From: Schistocephalus solidus
Taxonomy: Eukaryota; Platyhelminthes; Cestoda; Diphyllobothriidea; Diphyllobothriidae
Direction: 5' to 3'
Assembly (NCBI GenBank): GCA_017591395.1
Contig: WEDG01002508.1
Coordinates: 1 to 64,000, forward strand
DNA: 64,000 nucleotides
Shown one piece after another: positions 48,918 through 61,135 of this stretch; within the stretch, counting starts at the first letter, position 1, and each line of letters starts with the position of its first letter. The notes under the pieces were generated by a model, which was not told where the DNA came from, made no database searches, and saw only the letters and a list, made by a program, of their open reading frames with translations. A program made the position numbers and the translations under genes.

Positions 48918-50000
48918 TGGTGGCACGCCTAGGGGCGGCTAGGACTTAGGGGACCCGGCCGTGCCAGCCACCTGCGTCCTCTCCCGCCTCCGGTCTTCTT
49001 GACTCTGTCTTGACACCGGGTTCAGGTGGGGGAGGAGGAGAGAGTGCGGTAGATGCAGCGCAAGTCTACTATCACTTTAACCTAAATCACGTGCAAGTCA
49101 CCGTCCCTGCTCCACTTTCCCATGGAGCATACGGTGGACATCGTCGGACTACGACGGTCGAACTGTCGTGTGTCGGGTGTGGCCCGCGTGCCCCCTAAAC
49201 GGGCCATGTGGTAGATGCATTGGACCAACACGGGGGCCGCATCAGGGCACGGCATGGGTTATTCGGGTTGTGCTCCGCTAACAAATGCCGAACATGGAGG
49301 TGGTGTGGTGGCACACCTAGGGGCGGCTAGGACTTTGGGGCCCAGCCGCGCTAGCCACCTGCGTCCTCTCCCGCCTCCGGTCTTCTTGACTCTGTCTTGA
49401 CACCGGGCTCAGGTGGGGGAGGAGGAGAGAGTGCGGTAGCTGTAGCGCAAGGCTTCTATCACTTAAAACTAATTCACGCGCAAGTCACCGTCCCTCAACC
49501 ACCCTTCCGTGGAGCATACGGTGGACATCGTCGAAATCGACAGTCGAACTATCGTGTGTGTCCCCTAAACGGGCCACGTGGTAGATGCGTTGGACCAACA
49601 CGGGGTCCACACCAGGGCACGGCATGCGTTATTCGGGTTGAGCTCTGCTAACAAATGCCGAACATGGAAGGTGTGGTGGCACGCCTAGGGGCGGCTAGGA
49701 CTTAGGGGACCCGGCCGCGCCAGCCACCTGCGTCCTCTCCCGCCTCCAGTATTCTTGACTCTGTCTTGACACCGGGTTCAGGTGGGGAAGGAGGAGAGAG
49801 TGCGGTAGCTGCACCGCAAGGCTACTGTCACTTAAAACTAATTCACGCGCAAGTCACCGTCCCTGCTCCACCCTTCCATAAGGGATACGGTGAACATCGT
49901 CGGACTACGACGGTCGAACTATCGGTTTTGCCCGCATCAGTACACTGACCGGATCAGACCGTGTCTGGTGCCTGGGAATAGAAATAGAGAGTCATGTCGA
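48918..50000 (+). repeat. Tandem array of 370-385 bp units sharing the LINE tail
   Basis: The landmark GGCACGCCTAGGGGCGGC or a one-base variant recurs at about 48920, 49309 and 49679, giving periods near 385 and 370 bp. Each unit continues with GACTCTGTCTTGACACCGGG, GGAGGAGAGAGTGCGGTAG and a terminal module ending GGTCGAACTATC, the same module that ends the LINE 3' tail (here reversed relative to LINE A). The part before CCTAGGGGCGGC (for example GGGCCACGTGGTAGATGC) is not in LINE A. Confidence 0.8.
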
Positions 50001-52195
50001 CGGCTCAGCGCATGTTCCTCAATATAAACAATCTGAATTGCTTCAAAATGTCACGGTGTGCTAAAAGCCGTGTATTGGAAGTTTGCCAACTAACGGGATA
50101 ATTCCGACCGCGCGGTTAGCCCAGTGTGTGTTTCTGCAGAGTGTTTGACTGGCGGACTGAGAGTCAGGCTACCATGGCTCCTTAATGTGGCCTCTATAAC
50201 ACTCCCACTCCGTGGGACCCAGGCTCAGGGGCGGCTCCGGCTACGCCCCCCACCCTGCGCCCGATCCTGGTTCCCGTCTTCTTCATTCTGCCTCAACACC
50301 GGACCCAGCTGGGAGACGGGGAGAGAGTGCGGTAGATGCAGAGCAATTGTACTCTCGCTATAATGTAATTCACGCGCAAGTCACTGTCCCTGCGCAACCT
50401 TGCTATGGGGCACATGGTGAACCTCGTCGAAACCGACTGTCCAAGTGTTGTCATCGCCGAGATACTTTCTTTTGTAAAACAATAAAACCCCTGGTAAATG
50501 TACATTTTCTACAATCGCATAAAGGTTTATTTTTTCGTCAACATGTATGCGTATAGACGCTGGGCCTTAAAAAGTTTTCTTTCGGCAATCCCTCACAGTT
50601 TTTCCAGCAATTCTGCCAGGGAAACATTTTGGTGCAGCCCATCGCACCGAGCGGTCACTACTGTAGGTAAACCTCATCCCGTGAGTTGACTGTTTCCGTA
50701 AAGATGCCTTTTTTTCTATCTGAGCTGGAAGCCTTCTTCTTTCGCACTATGCAGCGGGCTCTCGTAAATGAAATCGCAGTTTCCTCTTTTATTCTTTGCT
50801 GATGTAGTGCGGCGGTCTTCTGCTGATTAATGGGTTTTAGTTAATCGGTAAAAAATCTGTTTCCAAGTAAATTCATTTTCGCGTGCCTTCTCCCCCTTCG
50901 CCTTCGGTCCAACTACCCTATTGTGGGCTTTGGGTTCAGCAGGATGCTGTCGAGTTGAAAAAGCAATCATTTTCTTGCCTCCGATAGTCCTAGGCTTTAG
51001 GAATATTCCATACTCTACTGAATGACTTCGTAAACAAAACTACTGATCATGTCATCACAGAAGAGTTGTTTCTTCACTGTAGGTTTTACGCTCGAAACAA
51101 CTCTTGCTACACAGACTCCTTATCGATAGTATGGTGAACGTAAAAAAAACAAACAAATTATTTTGATGTCCAGCACGTTTGGGGACTTGATCTGGCAACC
51201 ATAACTCACTGCGTAACCCATAGCTAATGAATACTTTGCAAGTAAATTACTACCACAACCAGCCCTATCGCATTCTTTGTCCTATTTGTTTTACTTACCC
51301 GTCCATCCGCGCACTTGACGTATCACGTGAGCATTGTTCCACCAGTTGTGGGGGGGTCTAGTACGTGTTTGATACAGTAGAGGTGCTATGCCGTAAAATG
51401 TTAACCGTAATTCTGCAATATGTGTTCGGTTAGAAATGATTCCTTAAGAAGAGCTTATATATTACTTACCCTACAGCATAAGCCCCAGATATTTCAGTCA
51501 CCTCACGATGCCGGCTTTCGAGTGAGCTTTCCAGGGGATTGCAAAAACCACGCTCTGTAAAGATAACGACTTAGGTACTCCGATGTTTTTCCCTTGATTT
51601 CCAAGGTTGTTATAGATTCAGATATATTTCATAGAAACTATTCTTTCTGGTGCTCACTTGGTAGATGCTTATATCTTCTTAAAATTTTATATTCAAAGAA
51701 GAGGTATCTTTTTGTTTTTAAAATTTTTTCAATTCTCTAATAATTTGGAACATGACTTGCTGTTACATGTGCTCCAAGTGGGGTTTTCGCAGAGATCCGG
51801 AAAGAAGTGCGTTCACAATCCGACATACCCATGTGACTGAAATATATTTTTGATTTTGCTGTACGATAATAACTATTCCAATCATACTGAAGTACTCCTT
51901 CTTGATCAAAAGCATATATCCTTATTTCGGTGAACATTTCATGAGGTAGCACATCAACTACATGCTTTTTTCGGAGGGCATTTATTTATATTTGGATTCA
52001 CCGCAACTTCCCATTTGGGTTGACGAACAACCCATAGTTTAAAGACTTTGGCCTTTCTGTCCTTGGTTTTCGCCTTCTGTACTATCAATATCGACTTGTA
52101 TTTTTATTAACCAAATACAAAATGAAAGTCGTTTATTTCTGCCCCTGAAAGCTCTCGTGTTGTTTTTTAATTTTTGCACTTTATTTCGTCCACAG

Positions 52196-53032
52196 AGTTC
52201 GGAGGCGGCATACCCTGTGATATTCCAATACCTACGAGATATGGATGATTTGCATCTACGAAAAACTAGCCATCTGGATGCGAAGAAGTCGCGCTGGTCT
52301 TGCGAAACAGCCGGTACGGCATCTGCTGGAATTTGCATGCGCCAGTTCTTGCGGTTAGCTCTGCCTGGCATCGCTGCAACCTGTTCCTTCCGTCAGCGTA
52401 ATCGATGCGCTGTTATTGCGCGCTTTCTCCAAATCCTTGCCGACTTCTTTGCAACAGGCAAGGAGGTTCAACGTTTGGAAGTTACAGAAGAAACTATGAC
52501 AGAACGCTCTTCATTGCCGTCAATTATTTCACCTCAGGAATGGCAGTTTTTGTTGCCGCAACGGGTAGCGGCTCCCTGCCTTGGGAGCTTGTCAATGAGC
52601 TACTCCCTTGAGTATGTTCTGCATTTTACCTTTTAAATAACTCCTACTTACATGTTTGCAGTAAACCAAATTAATAATGCTATATTTTCAGTTACCAACG
52701 CAAGATGCAAGGCCTCTTACCGCCTCTTGTGCTGTCTGCCCTCCGCTCACGTTTTTCTGACGCGGTTGTATCCGTCTGTCAGTCTGTCGCCGTTTACCTG
52801 GCAGATTCTGCACACGTAAGCAGCGTAGGTAGAAAGCAAGTACCTACCGACTGTCCTGACGCAGGTGGACATCCCGAGTTACGTCCAGGCCTTTTCCTCG
52901 GCATATCGGACCATCACGCAGAACTGCTTGCCCGCGTACTGCCTTCGTCCTTGGACCTCCTATATGTGGGATTGGAGTTGGAGAGGTGGACCAGTCTAGT
53001 TGCGGGATCTGCGTCTGACTCATTTATTTCAG
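52196..53032 (+). CDS. Unidentified host-like gene X, three exons, right copy
   Basis: Exons 52196-52611 (acceptor TTTCGTCCACAG, donor GTATGT), 52692-52815 (acceptor TATTTTCAG, donor GTAAGC) and 52865-53032 (49 nt intron before it). Exon a: SSEAAYPVIFQYLRDMDD, a basic LRKTSHLDAKKSRW, then ICMRQFLRLALPGIAATCSF, CAVIARFLQILADFFATGKE and LPQRVAAPCLGSL. Exon b: YQRKMQGLLPPLVLSALRSR, then SVCQSVAVYLADSAH. Exon c: VDIPSYVQAFSSAYRTITQN, CLPAYCLRPWTSYMWDW, stop at 52997. Without splicing the last intron, the frame continues for another 100 residues instead. The helical, leucine-rich look suggests a HEAT-like scaffold, but I cannot name it. Exon a starts in phase 0, the phase at which NRDE2 exon 6 ends, so a joined transcript is possible. 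Confidence 0.6.
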
Positions 53033-53160
53033 GTATTAATCTAGATACCCGGAATTTCTACGTCACCGTTACTAAACACAGATGTAAACTAGTATTGCCG
53101 TGCTGTATTGTCGAGAAGACAAACAAATCATTGTGTGCGAAAGAATGATAAAACAAGGGA

Positions 53161-53501
53161 TTACCAATGAATCCAATGAAATACGGTTATCACTGGGGAA
53201 GCCCGCTCCTCTCTTCTTTTTCTCTGACGGCCACGCGTAATTTCGCTCGACTGTGCCATTGCCCCTGCCCGAACTGACTCGAGCCTTGTGCATATCGTCT
53301 GGTTGGCGGGATGCAAGTCTATGGCTCTGTTAAGTGTGCCCTTGGAGGACGAACTTTCGGGCAGCAGTCTGGCCATCTTATCGCTGGCTCGGCCGATTAC
53401 CCTCGCTTTCTCAAAGGCAAAACTGTGGTTCTTCTGTTGTACCTGGCCATAAACCATAGACAGCTTATCCTTACGGTTGATTGCAAGCTGGTGTTCATGC
53501 A
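53161..53501 (-). pseudogene. PLE GIY-YIG fragment (right copy, truncated)
   Basis: The minus-strand reading is MHEHQLAINRKDKLS, FAFEKARVIGRASDKMARLL, NRAIDLHPANQ and the basic tail, matching 17649-17990 almost exactly. It lacks everything before the HEH motif, where the duplication ends. Confidence 0.85.
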
Positions 53502-53547
53502 TATGTTTACATATCATGCCCATAGGGAAATCAAATAGTTCACTCAA

Positions 53548-56500
53548 TAGGGACGGTGAAACAGATGTCTTAAAATTTACCTCGATGTCTTTCGAATGAT
53601 CTTAATATTTAAACGCGTACACAAAGTCACAGCGACTGGAGATGTTCGTACACACAATGACGGACAAAGTTAAATAGCCCGTCTGCGCGTGCCACACAGG
53701 ACCTTGTGTCAAAGTGCCCCAGAAACCCGAATTAAAGAAGTGTAAGTTCTACGATCTCACACAGACTCGAGTGATATAGAAGGCATCTGGTTATGGCGGT
53801 GTTATTCAGTTAATTTAGCAAGCTAAAGCCCAAGAATGCTAACGTGCTGTACTAGGTCCGGAGCGTGCTAGGCTATATCTAGTAATGAATTAAGGGTCCT
53901 ATCCCGGCTTGATCGACTGCAAACCTTTCCCCTTTGCCCGCTTATCATTGACTAACGGAATAACGTTGAATGCAGTGTCTGACGTGACGTGAGACATTAC
54001 CCAACACGTGCCGCCCGCCCGCTTGTTAAGTGCGCATGCAGACTCGGAGCAGCTCAATCAGTAGGGTGGCTTTCGTAACTATTTACTTCTCAACATTCGA
54101 GACTGTGAAAGCGGCAAAAAATCTGCAAGGCCAAGGCGCATAATGTGGACTGCAGTAGTGGCAATAAGACAACTAATACAGTTGTTTGCTATGCCAACCT
54201 AATACGTAACAGTTACTCCTTATCCGATATCCGCTGTAAGGAAATCGAAATTATGCTCTGGGTGACTCATGCATGCACAACTGATGCTGTCTTCAAACGT
54301 TTAACATAAGTTAGTTCATATCGCACGCCTGGTAATGCCAATCTCCTCGGCAGCTTTTTTCATGGTCATTAATCTGTGTTTTAGCCTTGCATTCTTCAGT
54401 GAGTGACGAGTCTGTTGATTGTCCGAATGACGTCTCTGCTTAAGACTGGCTTTTCGAGCAGTGCCCACTAAATCCTAACCGGGTGCTCGCTGAGTTGCAG
54501 GGGAAGGGATTTGAATTCCATCGGCTTGCCGATTTGACAAGTGACAACACGTGTCGCGTGGACCTCACCTCCGGCCCACTACTGTTCTGGGCTAACCATT
54601 CGATCACTTTTTTCATGTCCGACGCCTTCTAATTTTATTTCAATTCAAAGGTCTGTCATAAGCCCTAATCATTGAAAATGCCTGTCATCCGCATCCACTG
54701 GACCTTTAGTTCAGCATCTACTATTGACGCAGATGACCTTGCCTGTCAATAGGATACCGATTTTTAAGCCGTATGTAGTCTTAAGGAGTGAGGATAGAGT
54801 TAAATCTAATTTGACTCAAGGTTTACGACCGCGAAACCGTCTTCTCCCGAGCTTGTTGCTTAAACTCACTATTCTACGTCGGGCTGAACAAAACGGTTAA
54901 CCGAAATCTACATGAGTCCTTGTGCCCGCATCCTATTCATGAAGACAAGCCAACCACTGTGCCTTACGGGATGAGCATGTTATCAGTTTGAATTTCACAA
55001 GCGTCAAATATAATTGCATAAAGATATCGATCCCGCTGCCACACGGACCGCCTTACATGGTAATCGGGTTCTGCGTTCCGCCTCAAAGTGACCGGTCTGC
55101 GGACAGAAATGCTGTTTCTGAAATACCATTCATAAATTCCTCCTAACACACTGCCTTTGTATGTCTGCCGAATGGACGCAGCGGAGGAGAAATTTACTTT
55201 GATGTTTTCTCGGTCAGTCGGGTGTGGAGAGCACTTAATCTGTTTGCTAATCGCGTGTACTTATCGATATTGCGTGTTTGGCCAAATGGCTATTGTTTTT
55301 TTGTGCCTTTCGGGCTATTTTTCCTGCTCCCAGGGGAGAGAAACGCCTAAAAGACCAATAATAATATTGAATTAGTTTTAGTGCTTATGGCACGCAAATT
55401 ATCGCCATTTTAGGCCGTTTCGGAGAAGTAATTTTATTTTAGCACCATATTTTATATCGCACATGCATATAGGTGCTGTGATTCCTGGATTATTTTTTGT
55501 TTTGGCTTTGCATCTGGACACGAGAGGTCGGGGGAGTGTCAGGCAGCCACAACGATGTCTGCAGTGCTCTTTATCCGTCATAAAAATATAGAATGCCGAC
55601 ACCAAGCAATGAAAAGTGCCTTTACATATACGTACCCTTGGGGAAATATCTGATGATAATCGATGTCTTCCAGTCTCTTCCATGGAAGAATTTCGCAAGA
55701 AAGCATAAACGCTTGGACTGGCTTGTAGCTACAACCACACCTGAAATAGTCCTCAAGACAACTTATAACGTGATTGCTTTTAGGTTACATCCTTTACTAA
55801 ATTTTTGTACCACTTTAACTTCTGGCAAATCGAAAATCGTCGTCAGATATGTTCATGACACAGTCTACTCTTCCTAGTCCATTCCAGCTCACTCACCTAA
55901 CTATGAGTAGAGTAAAAAAGTAGATATATTAGATTTAGCGTTTATCCGGTTTTTGCTACTCAGCCGTTGATCTCTGGTTCTTCCTTCTACCCCCTTCAAC
56001 TGACTATAAAGTTGTCGTTTGTTAAAAATAGGTACTATCGCTTGAGGTTGTAGGATACACCATACTGGCAACACAGGTACTCCTTAAAAAGCCAGGCGCG
56101 GGCTTTGCCGATATTCAGCCGCTGCATGGCGCAGCTGCGAGGGGTTCGGCTCATCTTTGGGTCTCTAAGCATTTCACATGTGCTTTCTGGTAAATACTCT
56201 AATTTAGCAATTGCTGTTTTTTAATAAACTCAGAAGTTATTCTCTAACTTGGAGTAACAGTATATTCTATCGTCTCTAGGCGCAGACCGAAAGTTGCTAT
56301 GAATATTTGGGCTGAAGTCCCTCTGACACAGCGAGATAACCGCATACCTGAGTGCCCAAAACGTCGGAATTACAGTTCTCTCAGCAGTAGACTGTTTGCG
56401 TATCTCCACTTACGGGTCATGATGTTGATCACAGTGACAGGCTCCGTATACACGCACAAACTGCACCAGTGAAGGGTAGCGCAGACTAACCACAGGTCAA

Positions 56501-56647
56501 TCGACGTACGTCATAAACTGATGTTGTCAACTTTGCAACAACTGTCATTCTGGGCATTGTTAGCTATAAAACAGTCCAATAACATAAAACTTGCAGAGCA
56601 TTTGCAGACAGAAGAAGCTGCGATCGTTTGTACAAGAACTTTATTGG
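53548..56647. other. Unassigned stretch
   Basis: Short frames only. At 55593-55877 a plus frame ends in VVRYVHDTV, faintly like a PLE RYVDDTF block, but the surrounding sequence does not support it. Confidence 0.45.
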
Positions 56648-56687
56648 CCTCACGTTTCGGATTCTCACTCGAACATATCATCAGGAA
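56648..56687 (-). ncRNA. Hammerhead-ribozyme-like core, canonical CTGATGA
   Basis: Minus strand: TTCCTGATGATATG, a possible GTTC/GAAT stem II, then CCGAAACGTGAGGCC. CUGAUGA and GAAA are both intact, and CCT/AGG can form helix I around them. No PLE protein is readable beside it; it is probably the 3' end of a decayed or solo copy. Confidence 0.5.
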
Positions 56688-56689
56688 GA

Positions 56690-58440
56690 GAGAGTCGCCG
56701 AAAAAGGTAATGGGGCAAAGGGTGTGCAGTATTTATGAGACGCAGTTGCTGGAAAACCGCATGTCTGCAATAATTAGCAATACTCGTATTCATCGCACTC
56801 ATTTTGTCTACTCGCGGCTGCCTCTGCCCCTGTATTAACATGATTATCTATTTTGAAATCTTTTGGTTCGCTTCCACGGAAACTCGATCCTCCTGAAATT
56901 ACGACCGAGCCGCATTTTTCCACATTGTGAAGTTCGATTACGGTGTTATTTATTTAATACGCTTAAAAAATATGCAGTGCCCTTGTACTGGGTTTATTTA
57001 AGTTTCCTACAGGTGGGCTTCTTGTGCGCTTTTTTGAGCACACCGCACTGGGGTTCCTTAGATCAGTTCATTTTGTTCAAAAGTTGCATCCACCATCTTC
57101 CACGTCATTTTTGTTCTTACTATCGTTACTTGTCCTCCTTGTTTCCATCTACTGGCTTACAGGAATGTGTTATTTCCAGTGGAGTGTGGTTTCTCTAAGC
57201 ACCCTATTTATCCTCTTGCGTGCTTTGTAGATATCACTGCACTCAAAGGATTTTTTTATGGAATCCTCTTTGAACCGTTTTTTTGCCTTCCGTGCTCACC
57301 CGATCTAAGAAGGCGGTAATCTTTTGACCTATTTTAAGTTCTCCATCATAGCATTCGCAGGGGAGAATTCGCGGCTCCCCACAATTTGTAGCTATGGTAA
57401 CATTTATCACTGTTGACCCGGTGGCTTCATCATACAAGCCCACCATCTCACTAGTGGTCGCTCTTCACAGCATGTTGGACGAGTTTATTTTTCGGTCAGC
57501 ATGCTCGTCTTTGCTTATTTCTGGGCCATTACGCCTCATTTCTGCAATCCAAATTTACCGGTATCGCGAGGCCATCAACTTAGTTGAGATTTGCAAGGCC
57601 TGAATTATAGCCAGGCTTATCTGTCGAAACCTGTTGAAGAATCGGTTCACTGCGCAGTTGACCTGTTAATAGAGAGCACAATCCAAACGCTGACCAAAAG
57701 CAACATTAGAGAAATCATTTTCTTCGCTGTCCTCCCATATCTGATCCTGTCCCGGTGATAGTAAATCTGAGTCAATCATCACAACACCGGTCACAGGATA
57801 TAATGCAGCGTGGTCAACTACAGGGCATCCGGATGAACCATGTTTATTTGCATGTCAAAATTCACAAAATGACTCCTTTGAATCGTGATAGTTTCCAAGG
57901 TTTTACTGCCGCAAAGTATGTTTATCCGTACAGTCTCACCTTTACTGGGAACCACTTTGTTCGCTTGTCGTAAAGCTGTTAGGATGAACAGTTGTAAAAA
58001 CGTAAGCAGTAAGTAATATCCCTGTCAATTCATACAGCATCTTGTTGTCTATCTTTACAATTTAATGGGCGACAGCCTGGTTCCCATACGAGAATTTGGT
58101 CTTCGTTTCTCATCGTCAAGTCAGAAGGTAATGTTTTAAGTCCACCAATACTAGCAAACGACATTTGCAGCTTTCCTCTTAAAGGGAGACTTCATTAGAT
58201 CCATAAGCGGCGCCAAACCTTCCTTCCAAAGAAACCCTCTGTCTGGTAGTGGTGATATCACCGCACTTTGATTTTCTTATTAAGTTTAGCGAGACGGGTT
58301 GCAGGGCGGTTTCAGAATCAGATGCAGACTCTCAACCTCACCTTTTGATAAGTTTTATTCAGAGCACACACGGTTTTACTCTAGTGCGAAAGGCATGATT
58401 TCAGCAGGCATTGCTAAGGAGCTTTCATACACACATGATA
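56690..58440. other. Unassigned stretch
   Basis: A minus frame at 57243-57446 (67 codons, with GELKIGQKITAFLDRV) and a plus frame at 57394-57603 are open but unrecognised. No splice context ties them to a gene. Confidence 0.4.
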
Positions 58441-58442
58441 GT

Positions 58443-58850
58443 TCGACTGTCGATTTCGACGATGTCCACCGTATGCTCAATGGAATGGTGGTGCAGGGAC
58501 GGTGACTTGCGCCTGATTTAGTTTAAAGTGATAGTACACTTGCGCAGCATCTACCACACTCTCTCATCCTCCCCCACATATGCCCGGTGTCAAGCCAGAG
58601 TCAAAAAGACCGAAGATGGGAGAGGGCGCAGCTGGCTGCCCCGGCCGGGGCTCCTAGGTCCCAGCCGCCCCTAGGCGTGCCACCACACCACCTCCATGTT
58701 CGGAATTTGTTATTGGATTGCAACCCGAATAACGCCTGCCATGCCCTGATGTGGCCCCCATGTTGGTCCAACGCATCTACTTCGTGGCCCGTTTAGGGCT
58801 TCGGTGGTACACATACTAAAATTGGAACGATACACACGACACTATAGTTC
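58443..58850 (-). repeat. Single copy of the 370-385 bp tandem unit
   Basis: The same unit as at 48.9-50.0 kb, opposite orientation: terminal module at 58443, CACACTCTCTCATCCTCCC, CCCCTAGGCGTGCCACC at about 58670 and GGCCCGTTTAGGGCTTCGG just before the module of LINE copy C at 58852. It sits head-to-tail with that LINE. Confidence 0.75.
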
Positions 58851-58851
58851 G

Positions 58852-60967
58852 ACCGTCGATTTCGACGATGTCCACCGTATGCTCCACGCAAGGGGGGTAC
58901 CGGGACGGTGACTTGCGCGTGATTTAGTTTAAAGTGATAGTAGACTTGCGCTGCATCTACCGCACTCTCTCCTCCTCCCCCAACTGAGCCCGGTGTCATG
59001 ACAGAGTCAACAAGACCGGAGGTGGGAGAGGGCGCAGGTGGCTGGCCCGGCCGGAGCCGCCCCTGGGCGTACCGAGATACCTGGCTCGGATCCCACGGAG
59101 TGGGAGTGCCATAAGGGCCACATTAAGAAGGAGCCACTGCAGTCTGACTCTCAGTCCGCCAGTCAGCCACTCCCCGCAAAACACAAATTGGGCTGACCAC
59201 GCCGTCCGAGTTATCCCGTCAGTTGGCAACCTTCTAAGCCACGGCTTTTAGCGCACCGTGGTTGGTTCAAGCGCGTCAGATTTTTTATTGTGAGGAAAAT
59301 GCGCTGAGTCGTCGACATCACTCTCTCCCCCACCCCCACAATCAGACCACCGTCCGAGCCGGTCAGTTGTCTGATGCGGAAGTGGGCGCAGCTGTTGGTG
59401 ACCTCGTGTACGTGTACTACGTACACGACCTGGCCCCCTAAACACAAGCACCAGAATTTCACACAATAGAGGGTTGAACGGCTCATATCTCACATGTGTG
59501 AGATAGCCAGAGATCACGTTAAGAAGGAGCCATCGCAGCCTGACTCTCAGATCATTCGTCAGCCACTCCACACATAGCACATTGGACTTACTGCGAGGTC
59601 TGAGTGTAATTGTCAGTTGGTGACCTTCCAACCCACGGTGTTTATCGCCCCGTGATATTCTCAACCTCAGATCACGCATGCAACAGAGGAAGCCACATTG
59701 GCTTTGCGGGAGCAGTCCTTGTTTCAGGTGAGCGCTCAGGCGATTGAGCAGAATGCGGGCGAAGGTCTTTCCGGCAATGTTTGGCAACGAGATTCCTCGG
59801 TGGTTGTCGCCGAGTGGGCGGTTTCCTTTTATCTTGTAGAGGTGGACAATGGTTGCGTCTTTGAAATCCTGAGGGACTTGCCCTTGGTACAACATCTCCT
59901 GGAAGAGAAATGTCAGTTGGTTCATCAGTTGGGGTCCGCCATGCTCGTTAATCTCAGCAGGGATCGCGTCCGAGTCAGGTGCTTTCTCGTTGGAGAGTTG
60001 CTGTACAGCTCTGATGGTTTCTTGGAGAGAGGGCGGGAGATCAAGTTCGTGGTTGATTTCCACTTCAGGCAGACGATCGATGGCTGCGTCAGAGAAGGTG
60101 TAGGGCTGATTGAGAACGCTTTGGAAATGTTCTGCCACCGCTTCAGGATTTGCGTCTTCTCATTGAGTAGCGTCCTGCCGTCGGCACCGAGAAGAGGGCC
60201 AGTGCCATTGATGGGAGGTCCGTAGACAGCCTTGGTGACGGCGAATTTCATTCGTTCGTTGCGGTCCGCGTACCCTCGGATCTCCTCGGCCTTGCGGGCT
60301 ATCCACGCTTTCTGCATCTCCCGCAGCCGTTGCTGTACAAGGCGGTGACTTCGGTAGAAGGCTTTCTTGTTTGCAGCACTAGGGTGGTTGACATTGGCTT
60401 TGTGCAACCGCTACTTCTCGGCGAGCAGAGCGTTGATGGCTGCGTCGTTGTCATCGAACCACTCTTGGTGCTGATGACGTGCATGGCCGAGATCCTTTAC
60501 AGCGAGGGATTGGACCGTGTCCCTCAGTGGGCACCAGCGGTTCTCCACGGAGGCATCCTCATTGGCGACTGAGAGGTTGGCTAGCCGGTTGACCCGTTGC
60601 TGAAATGGATATGGTGAGCAGGCACATTCAACAAAACAGTACTAAAATTACCTGGTGGTCGCTTACCTTGGGGTCTCCTGCGTGGTTGCAGACGAAGCCT
60701 CATCCTAGAGATGACGAGGCGGTGATCCGTCCATCCGTCGACACCGGGGATCGCCTTTGTCACCAGCACGTCCTGTTGGTCACGCCTCTGGATGAGTACA
60801 TAATCCAGGAGATGCCAGTGTCTCGACCGCGGGTTCATCCAGGTCGCCCTCTGCCGCATCGGGAGGCAGAAAAAGGTGTTGGTCAGGATCAAGCACGTGA
60901 TACCATGGGGACCCAGCACTCCTCTCCGCGAGTCGCGGTCTCCCGATGCGGGCGTTAAAGTTACCAA
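58852..60967 (-). mobile_element. LINE copy C: truncated and internally deleted
   Basis: Minus strand, from 60967: the endonuclease end (MRQRATWMNPRSRHWHLLDY, then VDGWTDHRLVISRMRLRL), the linker (LREMQKAWIARKAEEIRGYA), and RT blocks 0-3 (LQETIRAVQQLSNEKAPDSD, QDFKDATIVHLYKIKGNR, QSQCGF). Near 59690 the sequence jumps straight to the 3' tail (59640-58852). The RT catalytic blocks and all zinc fingers are deleted. The endonuclease N-terminus is cut at 60967, where an AT repeat begins. It cannot be active. Confidence 0.88.
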
Positions 60968-61093
60968 GTTATATATATATATATATTTATATATATATGT
61001 TCATTTCTGTTCATTTCGTCTGACGACGGGTTGGTGTCACCAACTTGAAAATTTACGAGTAAAACTCCATTTCCCGAAGAGCATTTTTCTTCT

Positions 61094-61127
<34 letters not shown>

Positions 61128-61135
61128 ATATATAT

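Larger units (their letters stand above)
49730..53501 (-). repeat. Right arm of about 3.8 kb inverted duplication
   Basis: Reverse complement of 17649-21420. At its right end identity stops abruptly after GGTGTTCATGCA (53501), in the middle of the PLE nuclease. At its left end it merges into the LINE-tail/tandem-unit array. The arms are separated by about 28.3 kb containing NRDE2. Confidence 0.92.

Noticed and set aside
55593..55877. PLE RT fragment (VVRYVHDTV)
   Set aside because: Only one short motif resembles the RYVDDTF block; flanking residues do not match any PLE block.
57243..57446. Small conserved protein on the minus strand
   Set aside because: The sequence looks protein-like but no family, splice site or neighbour supports it.
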